The notes: generated from the sequence alone by a model not told the origin. A DNA stretch of 64,000 nt from Lachnoclostridium sp. Marseille-P6806 (GCF_900625025.1 NZ_LR130580.1:62001-126000); one strand, 5' to 3'; positions 43,964 through 55,555 are shown, counted from the stretch's first letter. Translations and numbers: made by a program.

Positions 43964-44206
43964 TTACTTATTGACGCCGGCCTGTCTGAACAGCTTCGCG
44001 ACAACGGTCGTCGGCTGCGCGCCCTTCGACAGCCATTCCTTTGCCAGCTCCGCATCCACTTTCAGGTCATGCGGCTGCACATTCGGGTTGAAGGTGCCGA
44101 TCTGCGCGATAATGCTGCCGTTTCTGGGAGTTCTCGAATCCGCCACGACAATTCTGTACATGGGGACCTTCTTCTCACCGATTCTTGCCAGTCTGATTTT
44201 AACCAT
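43964..44206 (-). CDS. rpsP: 30S ribosomal protein S16
   Basis: 80 residues, MVKIRLARIGEKKVPMYRIV, SRTPRNGSIIAQIGTFNPNV; normal length. GAGGAAAG precedes 44206. Between ffh and khpA. Confidence 0.97.
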   Translation of the reverse strand: MVKIRLARIGEKKVPMYRIVVADSRTPRNGSIIAQIGTFNPNVQPHDLKVDAELAKEWLSKGAQPTTVVAKLFRQAGVNK

Positions 44207-44338
44207 CGTTCTTTCCTCCGCTTGAAAACTGTTTTTTTATTTTGAAAAAGGCTTCCGGTCTGTCCGGATCCTTTATTCACGATTGTTCCGCGCTCTCTGC
44301 ACCGGCAGAGAATACGCCCCCGGGAATGCGCCCGTGAT

Positions 44339-45719
<1,381 letters not shown>

Positions 45720-45730
<11 letters not shown>

Positions 45731-46085
45731 CCGTAAGTTCCTCTCTGATCCTCTGAATCGACGTCAGATACATCTGCCGCGCCGCATCCGGCGCCGCTCC
45801 GTCCTGTGCTGCCGCGCGTTCCGCCTCCCCGCACAGGGCCTCGATCTTCTGAAAGCGCCGTATCATATGCAGGCGCTCCTCATAGCTCTCGAGAATCGCA
45901 GTCGTCCGCCGCAGCAGATCGTGAACCGCCTGCTTGCTCACCTGCTCCGCCTCGGCAATCTCCGAGAGCGAAAAATCATTATAAACGGCAAGCTCGTATA
46001 TCTTCTGCTGATGCGCGGTGAGGAGCGAGCCGTAGAAATCATACAGAAGCCCCTGTGCTACGATTTTCTCAGTTTCATCCGCCAT
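45720..46085 (-). CDS. ylxM: YlxM/p13 family helix-turn-helix protein
   Basis: 121 residues. A sigma-70 region 4-like HTH: LTAHQQKIYELAVYNDFSLS, EIAEAEQVSKQAVHDLLRRT. Nearly always upstream of ffh; a role in SRP function or regulation is assumed. AAAGGA lies ten bases before ATG 46085. First gene of the SRP/ribosome operon, driven by the promoter at 46139-46167. Confidence 0.9.
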
Positions 46086-46106
46086 GGCAGCCGCATCCTT
46101 TGGAAA

Positions 46107-46136
46107 TGAAAAACAGGCATCCTGCCGATGCCTGTT
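46107..46136 (-). terminator. Terminator overlapping the ylxM promoter start
   Basis: Minus strand AACAGGCAT (46136-46128), 7-nt loop, ATGCCTGTT (46120-46112), then TTTC. It ends transcripts from the GH25-like gene. Its upstream arm lies between the ylxM -10 and the predicted start, so it cannot form fully in ylxM mRNA. Confidence 0.8.
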
Positions 46137-46138
46137 AC

Positions 46139-46167
46139 ATCATACGTTCCCGCAAAAGCTCTGTCAA
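46139..46167 (-). promoter_or_regulatory. Sigma-A promoter for ylxM-ffh operon
   Basis: Minus strand TTGACA (46167-46162), 17 bp, TATGAT (46144-46139). Near-consensus; predicted start about 46132. Confidence 0.88.
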
Positions 46168-46226
46168 GTATTTTTTCTTGACCCGCATGGAATCCAGCGA
46201 ATCGGCGAATCAACGGAACCGGAGAA

Positions 46227-47321
46227 TTACCGGTCCGGTTCGGACACCCACAGATCGAGGTTCACTCTGCCGTCGATCCCGTCCACCTCGCCCCGGTCCG
46301 AATACTGCCAGTAACGGAAGCGATACGGAAAATACAGCTCTCCTCCGCGGTCGGAAACCCACTTGGGCTCCTCTGACAGCGCGGCGAGATCCAGCTTCAT
46401 CGTATAGGCCGTAATACCCGCGAAAACCACGGTGTCATAACCGGCGTCCCGCACCGCTCCCGCAAATGTCCGGACACAAGCCGTAAGCTGCGCTCTGCCG
46501 AGCGGAAAGCTGCGATCCTCCTCCCCCGGCATGGGGACGACGACGGCAACGGGCCCCGTGATCTCATCACCGGCCGCGGCAAGCTGCCTTTTTACCCATT
46601 CCGCATCCTCCACGGCTTCCTCCTCCGAAACTACCGTCAGGCGATAGTAGGCCCCGGTTTCCAGACCGGCCCTGGCCGCACCCGACACATTTTTATCAAA
46701 ACGCGCGTCTTTCCGGATGTTTCCGTCCGCGTCTCGGCCTCCGAGGCTCACAAAGGCAAAATCCATGCCGTCGTCATAGACCGCCTCCCAGTCGATCTCT
46801 CCGCTGTTCTCCGAGACATCGATCCCCTGCCGCGTCCGGACAGAGCTGTCCGAACCGATATAGCGCATTCTTCCGGCGGCGTCCTGCTCAAAATCCGCTT
46901 CTGTGAAAGAGCTGATGGGTACATTGCTCTGGATGGAATAAAAATAATAGCGGTCGCCGTTCCTCACCACAAGATCATCCGGGAAGAGCTTCCGGAGCAT
47001 TGTGAGCGTGTTCTCGCCGGATTCCAGCGAGGACTGTATTCTCTGGAGCATCGCATTCCGCTCCGTAAGCCTTGCGTCCCGCTCCGCCTCCGCGACCTCC
47101 CCGTCAACCTCCTCCTGCGTATAGAGCTTGTCCTTTTCCCCCTGCACCGCCTCGATGCGGGCCTCCAGACGCCGCAGCTCCTCGCCGGTGCCGCGCAGAC
47201 GGAACACGAGAAAGACCGCCGCCGCGAGCACAGCCAGCGTAAGTCCGCAGAGGAAAAGGATATTGATGAGATATGCTGTCCGGATCCGGTTCGGATTTGT
47301 CGTTTTTTCCTGTCTGCTCAC
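46227..47321 (-). CDS. Membrane-anchored GH25-like protein, probable pseudoenzyme
   Basis: 364 residues. Cytoplasmic N-terminus, membrane segment about 17-41, coiled coil about 45-105, then a GH25 (Chalaropsis-type lysozyme) fold: QGIDVSENSGEIDWEAVYDD with Asp168, FDKNVSGAARAGLETGAYYR and the C-terminal YRFRYWQYSDRGEVDGIDGR. At the place where GH25 enzymes carry the catalytic DxE after PVY/PVA, this protein reads GPVAVVVPMPGEE (256-268), so both acidic residues appear lost. It may bind rather than cleave peptidoglycan. Located after ilvA on the same strand; ends at the terminator at 46107-46136. Confidence 0.75.
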   Translation of the reverse strand: MSRQEKTTNPNRIRTAYLINILFLCGLTLAVLAAAVFLVFRLRGTGEELRRLEARIEAVQGEKDKLYTQEEVDGEVAEAERDARLTERNAMLQRIQSSLESGENTLTMLRKLFPDDLVVRNGDRYYFYSIQSNVPISSFTEADFEQDAAGRMRYIGSDSSVRTRQGIDVSENSGEIDWEAVYDDGMDFAFVSLGGRDADGNIRKDARFDKNVSGAARAGLETGAYYRLTVVSEEEAVEDAEWVKRQLAAAGDEITGPVAVVVPMPGEEDRSFPLGRAQLTACVRTFAGAVRDAGYDTVVFAGITAYTMKLDLAALSEEPKWVSDRGGELYFPYRFRYWQYSDRGEVDGIDGRVNLDLWVSEPDR

Positions 47322-47348
47322 TCTGCCTCCTCATCTTTTCCTGCCGCA

Positions 47349-48572
47349 TCAAAGCTGCGTCTGAATGATATTCGGCCGATAGCCCTTTTGTTCCAGCGCC
47401 GCCGTGATTTTTTCCTTATGCTCCGGCCCGAACGCCTCCAGCGTAATGCGGAGCTCCACGGCCGCTGTCCGGTTGATGGATACGAACTGATTGTGCTCCA
47501 GACGGATCACGTTTCCGCCCTCTCCCGCAATCACGCCGGACACCCGCGACAGCTCGCCCGGCTTATCGGGAAGCTGGACGGACACCGTGAAGATGCGGCT
47601 CCGGAGCACCAGTCCGTGCTGCACGACCGAGGACATGGTGATCACGTCCATATTGCCGCCGGAGAGCACAGAAACAACCTTTTTCCCGGCGCAGTCCACA
47701 TGCTTGAGCGCAGCCACGCTCAGCAGTCCGGAATTCTCCACAACCATCTTGTGATTCTCCACTATATCAAGGAACGCCGTGACAAGCTCCTCATCCGGAA
47801 CCGTGATCACAGTGTCAAGGTTTTCCCTGAGATAAGGAAAGATCACAGAGCCGGGCGTCTTGACCGCCGTGCCGTCCGCGATCGTACTGACGGAGGGGAG
47901 CGTCGTCACCCTGCCCTCGCGAAAGGATGCCGAAAGACACGCCGCTCCCTCCGGCTCGACGCCGATTACCCGGATCTTGGGATTCAGAAGCTTTGCCAGC
48001 GTGGAGACGCCGGCGGCAAGTCCGCCGCCGCCGACCGGCACCAGTATGATGTCGACGAGAGGCAGCTCCTTGATGATCTCCATGCCGAGGGTTCCCTGCC
48101 CGGTCGCCACCACCGGATCATCAAAGGGATGGATAAAGGTATAGCCCTTTTCTTCCGCGAGCTGCAGCGCCTGCCCGCAGGCCTCGTCGTATACATCGCC
48201 GAAAAGAATCACCTCCGCGCCGAGCGCCTTGGTCCGGTTGACCTTGATCAGCGGGGTCGTTCTCGGCATGACAATGACGGCCTTTGCGCCGTAGGCGCGG
48301 GCGGCATACGCTACCCCCTGCGCGTGATTGCCGGCCGAAGCCGTAATGATGCCGCGGGCGCGCTCCTCCTGCGACATGACGGAGATCCTGTAATACGCGC
48401 CTCTGATTTTATATGCGCCCGTTCTCTGCATGTTTTCGGGCTTCAGATAAACCTTTCCCCCCGTCTGCTCGCTGAAATAATCCGAATACAGAAGATCGGT
48501 GTTCAGCGTCACGCGGTTCACCGCCTCGCAGGCCTCTTCAAACGCTTCCAGTGTCAATGGCTCTCTGCTCAT
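47349..48572 (-). CDS. ilvA: Threonine ammonia-lyase (threonine dehydratase)
   Basis: 407 residues. PLP lysine Lys55 in RTGAYKIRGAYYRI, phosphate loop PVGGGGLAAGVSTLA, ASAGNHAQGVAYAA, and a C-terminal ACT-like domain (FTVSVQLPDKPGELSRVSGV). Yields 2-oxobutyrate for isoleucine, or acts catabolically; the single ACT-type tail fits the form annotated ilvA/tdcB in Clostridia. The start at 48572 follows GGGAG; the frame from 48620 overlaps the ftsY stop (TGATG) and lacks a clear ribosome binding site. Confidence 0.92.
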   Translation of the reverse strand: MSREPLTLEAFEEACEAVNRVTLNTDLLYSDYFSEQTGGKVYLKPENMQRTGAYKIRGAYYRISVMSQEERARGIITASAGNHAQGVAYAARAYGAKAVIVMPRTTPLIKVNRTKALGAEVILFGDVYDEACGQALQLAEEKGYTFIHPFDDPVVATGQGTLGMEIIKELPLVDIILVPVGGGGLAAGVSTLAKLLNPKIRVIGVEPEGAACLSASFREGRVTTLPSVSTIADGTAVKTPGSVIFPYLRENLDTVITVPDEELVTAFLDIVENHKMVVENSGLLSVAALKHVDCAGKKVVSVLSGGNMDVITMSSVVQHGLVLRSRIFTVSVQLPDKPGELSRVSGVIAGEGGNVIRLEHNQFVSINRTAAVELRITLEAFGPEHKEKITAALEQKGYRPNIIQTQL

Positions 48573-48619
48573 ATCTGTTTTCTCCCCGCCTGAGATATCC
48601 GTCTTTCCGGTTCCCGTCA

Positions 48620-49579
48620 TCAGGCCTGCGCCGCCGTTTCCATCCCTGCGTCGAACAGGGCGTCGACAAATTCATCCGGCCGGAATTTCTGCAGGTCGTC
48701 CATTTTCTCCCCGATACCGATGAATTTTACCGGTATGCCGAGCTCCGACTGCACCGCGATCGCAATTCCTCCTTTTGAGGTTCCGTCCATCTTGGTCAGA
48801 ATAATGCCCGTGAGATCGGTGACATCGTTGAATTCCCGGGCCTGCGCCAGCGCATTCTGGCCGGTCGTCCCGTCAAGAACAACCAGATTTTCCCGCTTGG
48901 CGCCGGGGAACTCTCGGGATATGATGCGGTCCATCTTGCGCAGCTCCTCCATCAGATTTTTCTTATTGTGGAGCCGTCCCGCCGTATCGCACAGGAGAAT
49001 GTCCGCCCGCCTTGCTTTCGCCGCCTGCACCGCATCGAACAGGACGCTGCCCGGGTCCGAGCCCTCCGGAGCGCTGATCATATCCACTCCCGCCCGGGAA
49101 GCCCACTCCGCAAGCTGCTCGCCCGCCGCCGCGCGGAATGTATCCGCCGCCGCGATGAGAACCTTTTTCCCCTGTCCGCGGTAAATGCCCGCCAGCTTGC
49201 CGACCGAGGTCGTCTTGCCGACGCCGTTCACTCCGATGACAAGGACGACAGACGGTCCCTCCTCGAAATCATAGGCTCCCTCGGCCACTCGCATCTGCTC
49301 GCGGATATTTCCGATCAGCAGCTCCCGGCACGCCTCGGGCTCATGAATGCGGCGCTCGCGCACCTGCTCCCGCAGTTCCGAGAGAATGCGGTCCGTCGCG
49401 CCGATCCCGATGTCCGCCATGATCATCGTCTCCTCGAGATCCTCATAAAAGTCGTCGTCGATCTTCGCATAGCCGGTGAACACCCGGTCCAGACTGCCCG
49501 CGATATTCTGCCGGGTCTTGGACAGCCCCTCTTTCAGTCTGGCGAAAAAGCCGTGCTTTTTCTCTCTCTCTTCTTCCAT
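48620..49579 (-). CDS. ftsY: SRP receptor FtsY
   Basis: 319 residues. N domain without a long acidic A region, then G domain: VLVIGVNGVGKTTSVGKLAG (about 115-134), LLCDTAGRLHNKKNL, VLDGTTGQNALAQA, LTKMDGTSKGGIA. Docks SRP-ribosome complexes at the membrane. Separated from smc by 243 bp that hold a long intergenic repeat. Confidence 0.97.
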   Translation of the reverse strand: MEEEREKKHGFFARLKEGLSKTRQNIAGSLDRVFTGYAKIDDDFYEDLEETMIMADIGIGATDRILSELREQVRERRIHEPEACRELLIGNIREQMRVAEGAYDFEEGPSVVLVIGVNGVGKTTSVGKLAGIYRGQGKKVLIAAADTFRAAAGEQLAEWASRAGVDMISAPEGSDPGSVLFDAVQAAKARRADILLCDTAGRLHNKKNLMEELRKMDRIISREFPGAKRENLVVLDGTTGQNALAQAREFNDVTDLTGIILTKMDGTSKGGIAIAVQSELGIPVKFIGIGEKMDDLQKFRPDEFVDALFDAGMETAAQA

Positions 49580-49590
49580 CTGACATCACC

Positions 49591-49812
49591 ATGCCGAAGC
49601 ACTTTGTGCGAGGCACGCGCCGTAAAAGCACCCTGCGCCGGCGCGCAGGCTGCCGAGCCGCTCTGCGGCTCATGCCATCCCTCCACCTGACAGCATTTTT
49701 CGCTTGCTGAAAGGTCCGCGCAGGCGGTTTTACGGCTGCGATCAGAGGCTATTTGGGCTTCGGCACAAATAGCCGTGCGAAAAATCAGCGCATCAGCGTG
49801 ATTTTTCACACT
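49591..49812. repeat. Intergenic repeat copy D (long form) between smc and ftsY
   Basis: Left end ATGCCGAAGCACTTTGTGCG, right end GCGTGATTTTTCACACTA. Inside are several hairpins: CTGCGC-CGGC-GCGCAG, GAGCCGC-TCT-GCGGCTC (about 49656-49672), GGCTATTTG...CAAATAGCC (about 49747-49774) and GTGCGAAAAATCA...TGATTTTTCACAC (about 49776-49811). It fills almost the whole gap between two genes expected to be co-transcribed. Ends match copy B at 5221-5257. Confidence 0.8.
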
Positions 49813-49822
49813 ACATCACCTT

Positions 49823-52800
49823 TTAATTTGTAAGATCCTTGTCGATCAGATTGACGCTGACCAGTGCGGAGACGCCTTTCTCCTGCATGGTAATTCCATA
49901 GAGCCGGTCCGCGCGGTCCATCGTTCCCCTGCGATGCGTAATGACAATGAACTGCGTTCCCTTTGTCAGCTTGTGCAGATAGTCTGCAAAGCGTCCCACA
50001 TTGCTCTCGTCGAGCGCCGCCTCGATTTCGTCGAGCAGGCAGAACGGCGACGGCTTGAGGTTCTGTATCGCAAAGAGCAGGGAAATCGCCGTCAGGGACT
50101 TTTCCCCGCCGGACATCTGCATCATATTGACCAGCTTTTTCCCTGGGGGCTGCGCAATCACGCGCACGCCGGCCTCCAGAATGTCCGTGTCCTCCACGAG
50201 CTCCAGCGATCCGTGCCCGCCTCCGAAGAGCTCGCGGAACACAATGTCAAACTGATGATTGATCTTTGCAAACTGTTCACGGAACTGCTTCCGCATGGAA
50301 TCGTCCAGCTCCGCAATGATCTGCCGAAGCGTCTCCGCAGCCCGGATAAGATCGTCATGCTGCGTCTTGAGAAACGTATAGCGCTCGGAGGTTTCCCTAA
50401 ATTCCTCGATTGCCCCCACATTGACATTCCCCAGCTCACGGATCTGCTGCCGTATCGCCGCGATTTCCTTTCTCATCGGGGAGAGCTCCGTCAGCGTCTC
50501 GTCGCGGAGCGCCTCCGCATCCGACGGGGTGATCTGGTATTCATCCCAGAGATAATTGATCTGGGAATCGACAGCCTCCTGCAGACGCTCTCTCTGCGTA
50601 TTCAGCCGGTAGCATTCTTTCTCAAGCGCTGTGATCCGGTCGCTGAAAAGACTTCTCCGGTCAAAGAAATCTTTCTGCCGTCCCGAGAGCTCGCCGCGCC
50701 GCGCCGTGCTGTCGGCGAGAAGCTGCTGCGCCGCCGTCTCCGCGGCATGGGAGGCCGCGATCGTGTCCCGGATATCGGCGATATCCTTTTCCCTGCGGGA
50801 TATCTCCTCCCCGCTCGCCGAAAGGTGCTCCCTCACCTCCCGGAGATCATCGCCGTAACGCCGCGCCTCCTCGTCCAGGCGGTCCAGATTCTGCTGCTGA
50901 AAATCCGCCGTCTGCCGGATCCGGCTGATTTCGAGATCCCGCTCCGCCACATTGCCGCCGAGCGTCTCCTCCTCAGAGCGAAGACCGTCTCTTTCTTTCT
51001 GAATTTCCGTGATGCGGAGGTTGGTTTCCTCCTCGAAGCGCAGAGCCTCTTCCAGACGCTCATCCAGAACCGCCCGCTCCGACTTCAGCTCCTCTGCCTG
51101 TTCCCGGATGCTCCGGTCCTCCTCTTTCATCTGATCGACGCTGCCGGCCGTTTCCTCTCTCCGGTCCTTTTCCCGGATCACGGCAAGCCGGGCCGTATTC
51201 TGCTCGATCTGTCCGGCCGAGAGCGCCGCCGCTGTGCGGGCAAGCTCCTCTCGCAGCGTATTCCGCCGCTCCTTGAGTGCGAGGATCGCATTCTGCGCCT
51301 CCTGTGCTGTCCGCCGTCCCTCCGCAATCTTCTTTTCCAGCTCGGCGATCTCGCGCCGTCTGGACAGGAGAGAGGAATTGTTGCGAAATGAGCCGCCGCT
51401 GATCGAGCCGCCGATATTGAACTGATCGCCCCGCAAAGAAACGACGCGGTAGCTGTGCCGGTATTTGCGCGAAACCGCCGACGCATGGTCGTAGCTGTCA
51501 GCCACCACAATGCGCCCCAGAAGACTCTTTGCCACGACGCGGTAGCGTTCCTCACAATGGATCAGGGAATCGGCAAGCCCAATCACCCCCGGCTCGCGCA
51601 GCACCTCCGTCTGCCGAAATTCCGGCGCGTGTCCGATCTCCGTGAGCGGCAGGAATGTCACGCGCCCCGCTTTCTCGCGATTCAGAAAGTCGATCATGCG
51701 GCGGACGGTGCTCTCATCCTCCGTGACCACGTTCTGAATGCTGCCCCCCAGAGCCACCTCGATGGCCGTCTCGTACTTCTCATCCGTTTTGAGAAGATCC
51801 GCCACTACGCCGAGAAGCCCTCTCTCGCGGCTTTTATTCTCCATCACGCGGCGAACGCTCTGCCCGAAGCCGTCGTAGCGCTCCGTCATATTCTTAAGCG
51901 TCTCGAGCTTCGCCTCATTCTGATGAAAGCCGATCTGCGCACTTCGGAAGCTCTCATCCAACGCCGCAAGGCGCGCTTTCATCCCGCCGAGCTCCTCGTC
52001 GATCGAGCTCCGACGTCTGCCGAGCTCCGCCACCGCGGCGCTGATCTCCTCAAAGTGCTTCTCCGCCTCGGCAATCACCTCATCCTGACGGCTCTCGTCT
52101 GTCCGGGCGCTCACAAGTCTTCCGGTCAGCTCGGCGCGGCGCACGGCAAGCTGCTCCTCCTGCGTCGTGATGCTCGAGAGCCGGGACCGGATGTTCGAGC
52201 GCTCTTCCATGGATTCGAGGATGCGGCTCTTGCTCTCCTCTGTCTCCGTCTCCGCCGCGGCGATCCGTTCCTCGACAAGCTGCAGACGGCTCCTTACCTC
52301 TTCACGGGCCGCCTCAAGACGGGCGATCTGCTCTCCGGTAATGTTTTTCCCTCCGAGAATCGCCTCCCGCTCTGCCCTGATACGCTTAAGATCCTCCTCG
52401 AGCTGCTCCCCGCGGCTTCGGAACTGCTCGAGATTCCTGCGGGCGGAACGGATCTGCTCCTCGTAGACATTGATATTTCCCTGAAGCTGTTCCCGGATAA
52501 TCCCGGCGTGCGCGACCTCATCGCGCTTTTCTCCGATGGTGCGCTCCAGCTCCTCCAGCTCCGTCTGCACGGCATCATATTCCGCCGCGATCTGCGCAAG
52601 CTCCTCCTGCGCTTTCTCGAGGTCTCCCGAGGCGATGCCGAGCGCCTTTTCATTCTCCCCGAAGCGTCTCCGGAAATCGCTGTTTTCCAGCAGAAACACA
52701 TTGATGTCCAGCTGCTTCTGACGCTCTCTCGCTTTCAGATAGACCCTTGCCTTTTCCGCCTGCCTCTCGAGCGGTCCGATCTGATGCTCTATCTCCGAGA

Positions 52801-53383
52801 GAATATCATTCACGCGCACGAGGTTCGACTGCTCGCTCTCGAGCTTTTTCTGTGTGAGCTCCTTGCGGCGCTTGAACTTGACAATGCCGGCCGCCTCGTC
52901 AAAAAGCTCGCGGCGGTCCTCCGGCTTATCCGAGAGGATACGCTCGATCTGCCCCTGCCCGATGATGGAATAACCCTCTTTTCCTATACCGGTGTCATAG
53001 AACAGCTCGGCGATGTCCTTTAAGCGGCACACCGTCCCGTTGATCAGGTATTCGCTCTCACCCGAGCGATACAGCCGTCTTGCGACCGTCACCTCAGCGT
53101 AATCAATATCGAGGCTCCGGTCCGCATTGTCGAGCGTGATCGCCACATAGGCATAGCCCATGGGCCGGCGAGCCTCCGTGCCGGAAAAAATAACGTCCTG
53201 CATGTTGGCGCCGCGAAGCTGCTTGACTCTCTGTTCCCCGAGCACCCAGCGGACCGCATCCGCCACGTTGCTCTTTCCCGAGCCGTTCGGCCCCACGATC
53301 GCCGTGATCCCGTTATGAAACTGAAAGTTGATCTTATTGGCAAATGATTTGAATCCATGGATTTCGATTGATTTCAGATACAT
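49823..53383 (-). CDS. smc: Chromosome segregation protein SMC
   Basis: 1186 residues. Walker [18 protein letters not shown] (about 31-47), long coiled coil, hinge near 510-660 ([20 protein letters not shown]), second coiled coil, then signature [20 protein letters not shown] and Walker [21 protein letters not shown]. ATPase of the condensin-like complex with ScpAB. Overlaps the rnc stop by ten bases. Confidence 0.97.
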   Translation of the reverse strand: MYLKSIEIHGFKSFANKINFQFHNGITAIVGPNGSGKSNVADAVRWVLGEQRVKQLRGANMQDVIFSGTEARRPMGYAYVAITLDNADRSLDIDYAEVTVARRLYRSGESEYLINGTVCRLKDIAELFYDTGIGKEGYSIIGQGQIERILSDKPEDRRELFDEAAGIVKFKRRKELTQKKLESEQSNLVRVNDILSEIEHQIGPLERQAEKARVYLKARERQKQLDINVFLLENSDFRRRFGENEKALGIASGDLEKAQEELAQIAAEYDAVQTELEELERTIGEKRDEVAHAGIIREQLQGNINVYEEQIRSARRNLEQFRSRGEQLEEDLKRIRAEREAILGGKNITGEQIARLEAAREEVRSRLQLVEERIAAAETETEESKSRILESMEERSNIRSRLSSITTQEEQLAVRRAELTGRLVSARTDESRQDEVIAEAEKHFEEISAAVAELGRRRSSIDEELGGMKARLAALDESFRSAQIGFHQNEAKLETLKNMTERYDGFGQSVRRVMENKSRERGLLGVVADLLKTDEKYETAIEVALGGSIQNVVTEDESTVRRMIDFLNREKAGRVTFLPLTEIGHAPEFRQTEVLREPGVIGLADSLIHCEERYRVVAKSLLGRIVVADSYDHASAVSRKYRHSYRVVSLRGDQFNIGGSISGGSFRNNSSLLSRRREIAELEKKIAEGRRTAQEAQNAILALKERRNTLREELARTAAALSAGQIEQNTARLAVIREKDRREETAGSVDQMKEEDRSIREQAEELKSERAVLDERLEEALRFEEETNLRITEIQKERDGLRSEEETLGGNVAERDLEISRIRQTADFQQQNLDRLDEEARRYGDDLREVREHLSASGEEISRREKDIADIRDTIAASHAAETAAQQLLADSTARRGELSGRQKDFFDRRSLFSDRITALEKECYRLNTQRERLQEAVDSQINYLWDEYQITPSDAEALRDETLTELSPMRKEIAAIRQQIRELGNVNVGAIEEFRETSERYTFLKTQHDDLIRAAETLRQIIAELDDSMRKQFREQFAKINHQFDIVFRELFGGGHGSLELVEDTDILEAGVRVIAQPPGKKLVNMMQMSGGEKSLTAISLLFAIQNLKPSPFCLLDEIEAALDESNVGRFADYLHKLTKGTQFIVITHRRGTMDRADRLYGITMQEKGVSALVSVNLIDKDLTN

Positions 53384-54090
53384 TGATTTGTTTTCTTATC
53401 CGTCTTTTCTGCTATCCTTTTGAGCGCAGCGGCGGCCGCTCTCTGCTCCGCCTCTTTCTTGGACCGGCCCTCGCCCTGCGCGAGCTCCCGGTCTCCGACA
53501 AAGGCAGCCACGCGGAACGTCATCCGATGATTCGGCCCGCTCTCCTCCTGCAGCTCATAGCGCACGTCTCCGCCGTTTTTCTGCACATATTCCTGCAGCG
53601 CCGATTTGCTGTCCCGGAACATCACCTCTCCCTCCGGATCAGAGAGAATATACTTCATGATATATTTCTGCGGCTCCTCGACGCCTCCGGAATCAAGGTA
53701 CATGGCCCCAATGGTCGCCTCCAGAATGTCGGAGAGGATGGAGTCGTTCTGCCTGCCTCCGTTCCGCTCCTCGCCCCGTCCGAGTCGAATGTATTCCTCA
53801 AGCTGAAGTTCCCGCGCGCAGTGCGCAAGCGCCGGCTCGCATACCAGAGAGGAGCGGAGCTTTGTCATCTCGCCCTCCCTCTTGTCAGGATAGCGCCGGT
53901 AAAGAAAAGCGCTGGAAACCATCTCCAGCACGGCGTCTCCCAGAAATTCGAGTCGCTCATAGCTCTCGAGAGTGTGAATCTTCTGTTCATTGGTAAAGGA
54001 AGTGTGCGTCAGCGCACACTCCAGCAGATAGTGGTTCCGGAAATGGTAGCCCATACGCTCTTCCAGACGCCTGATCGACGGATATTCCAC
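53374..54090 (-). CDS. rnc: Ribonuclease III
   Basis: 238 residues, GTG start. Catalytic motif YERLEFLGDAVLEM (45-58), DILEATIGAMYLDSGG, and a C-terminal dsRNA-binding domain (ALQEYVQKNGGDVRYELQEE ... EGRSKKEAEQRAAAAALKRI). Processes rRNA and double-stranded RNA. AAGG lies about eight bases upstream of GTG. Follows acpP and overlaps smc. Confidence 0.95.
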   Translation of the reverse strand: MEYPSIRRLEERMGYHFRNHYLLECALTHTSFTNEQKIHTLESYERLEFLGDAVLEMVSSAFLYRRYPDKREGEMTKLRSSLVCEPALAHCARELQLEEYIRLGRGEERNGGRQNDSILSDILEATIGAMYLDSGGVEEPQKYIMKYILSDPEGEVMFRDSKSALQEYVQKNGGDVRYELQEESGPNHRMTFRVAAFVGDRELAQGEGRSKKEAEQRAAAAALKRIAEKTDKKTNQCI

Positions 54091-54113
54091 AGCAACAGCC
54101 TTCTTCCCCTGCT

Positions 54114-54347
54114 TCAGTCCGCAGCTTCGGCACGGATCAGATCCAGAACATCCTGAACCGTCTTTACTCCCGCAACCTTTTCATCCTCAATCTGGCGATC
54201 AAACGCATCCTCAATCTCCAGCTTGATCTGATAGAGATCGAGAGAATCCGCCCCGAGATCCTCTGTGAAACGGCTCTCTGCCGTGACCTCCTCCGGATCC
54301 AGATTCAGAACGTCCGCGATGATTCCTCTGAGCTTATTGAATTCCAT
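54114..54347 (-). CDS. acpP: Acyl carrier protein
   Basis: 77 residues. 4'-phosphopantetheine Ser in GADSLDLYQIKLEIEDAF; acidic throughout. ATG 54347 has AAAGGA upstream. Between plsX and rnc, as in many bacteria. The motif reads DSLDLY rather than the commoner DSLDxVE. Confidence 0.94.
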   Translation of the reverse strand: MEFNKLRGIIADVLNLDPEEVTAESRFTEDLGADSLDLYQIKLEIEDAFDRQIEDEKVAGVKTVQDVLDLIRAEAAD

Positions 54348-54429
54348 ATTGTCCTTTCCGCCCGCAGTTCTCCTGCCGGCCTGCCGCAGACAGCGGCTTC
54401 TGTACACCCTTAATGTACGCCTTCTTCCG

Positions 54430-55452
54430 TCAGTTTACCGCCGTCCGGTCGACGAGCTTCATTCTGGTTCGGAACTGATCGTTGACCTTCTTTTCTTTCC
54501 ATTCCGCGCACTGCTCGATCGCATGCTGAATTTCAATCGCTCCGGCGTTGCCGTGCGCCTTGACCACAAGACCGTTCAGGCCGAGCATCGGCGCCCCGCC
54601 GTAGGTGGAAGCCGAGAACTTCTTCATAGTCTTCTTAATCGCCGGTTTGATGAGAAGCCCGCCGAGCTTTGCGCGAGTGCCGGAAAGCAGTGCCTTTTTG
54701 ATCTCGCCCAGCAGCATCGCCGCCGTCCCCTCATAGGTCTTGAGTATCATATTGCCCGTAAACGCGTCGCACACGACCACGTCCGCCGCGCCCGACGGAA
54801 TATCTCTTGCCTCAACGCTTCCGATAAAGTTGATGCCGTCAAGCGCCCGCAGGAGCGGCATGGTCTCCTTGACGAGGGCATTTCCCTTTTCCTCCTCCGC
54901 GCCGATATTCGCGAGCGCCACACGGGGATTCCTGATTCCCACGACGCTCTCCATGTAAATCGAGCCCATCTGCGCGAACTGAACAAGCTGCGACGCCCTT
55001 GCATCCACATTGGCTCCGCAGTCAATAAGAAGAAACGGCCCTCCCGCAGAGGGAAGAACCGGAGCAAAGGGAGGCCGTTCAATCCCCTTAATCCGGCCCA
55101 CCAGTACCTGACCGCCGACCAGCGCCGCACCAGAGCTTCCGGCTGTCACGAACGCATCGCACTCCCCGCTCTTTACAAGCTTCATTCCCTTTACAATCGA
55201 AGAATCCTTTTTTGTTGAAATGGCCCGCACCGGAGGCTCCGCCATCTCAATCACCTCCGACGCATGGAGAATATACAGACGATCCTCCGGATAGCTGCAG
55301 TCTTTCAGGGCCGCCCGGATCTCCTCCTCGCGCCCCACAAGAGTCACCTGCAGCTGCTCGCGGGAGGCCAGCGCCTGCAGCGCGCCGCGAACCACCGCTT
55401 CGGGAGCGTTGTCCCCTCCCATGGCATCCACCGCCACCTTGACATAATCCAT
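54430..55452 (-). CDS. plsX: Phosphate acyltransferase PlsX
   Basis: 340 residues. VAVDAMGGDNAPEAVVRGAL at the start, SGAALVGGQVLVGRIKGIER, CGANVDARASQLVQFAQMG and VVVCDAFTGNMILKTYEGTA. Makes acyl-phosphate from acyl-ACP for PlsY. AGGGGA precedes ATG 55452; promoter at 55556-55584. Heads the plsX-acpP-rnc-smc-ftsY run. Confidence 0.95.
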   Translation of the reverse strand: MDYVKVAVDAMGGDNAPEAVVRGALQALASREQLQVTLVGREEEIRAALKDCSYPEDRLYILHASEVIEMAEPPVRAISTKKDSSIVKGMKLVKSGECDAFVTAGSSGAALVGGQVLVGRIKGIERPPFAPVLPSAGGPFLLIDCGANVDARASQLVQFAQMGSIYMESVVGIRNPRVALANIGAEEEKGNALVKETMPLLRALDGINFIGSVEARDIPSGAADVVVCDAFTGNMILKTYEGTAAMLLGEIKKALLSGTRAKLGGLLIKPAIKKTMKKFSASTYGGAPMLGLNGLVVKAHGNAGAIEIQHAIEQCAEWKEKKVNDQFRTRMKLVDRTAVN

Positions 55453-55555
55453 ATATTTGTCCCCTGTCCTGCCGCATCCTCTGCGGCCAAGGCCTCCTGA
55501 TACACGCTTTCCCTGCGCTTTGCCGCCGAAAGAAAACAACCCGACAGCCTTTTTA

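Noticed and set aside
44207-44338. SRP RNA next to ffh
   Set aside because: The gap holds no GGAAG-type SRP RNA hairpin and is only 132 bp with short palindromes.
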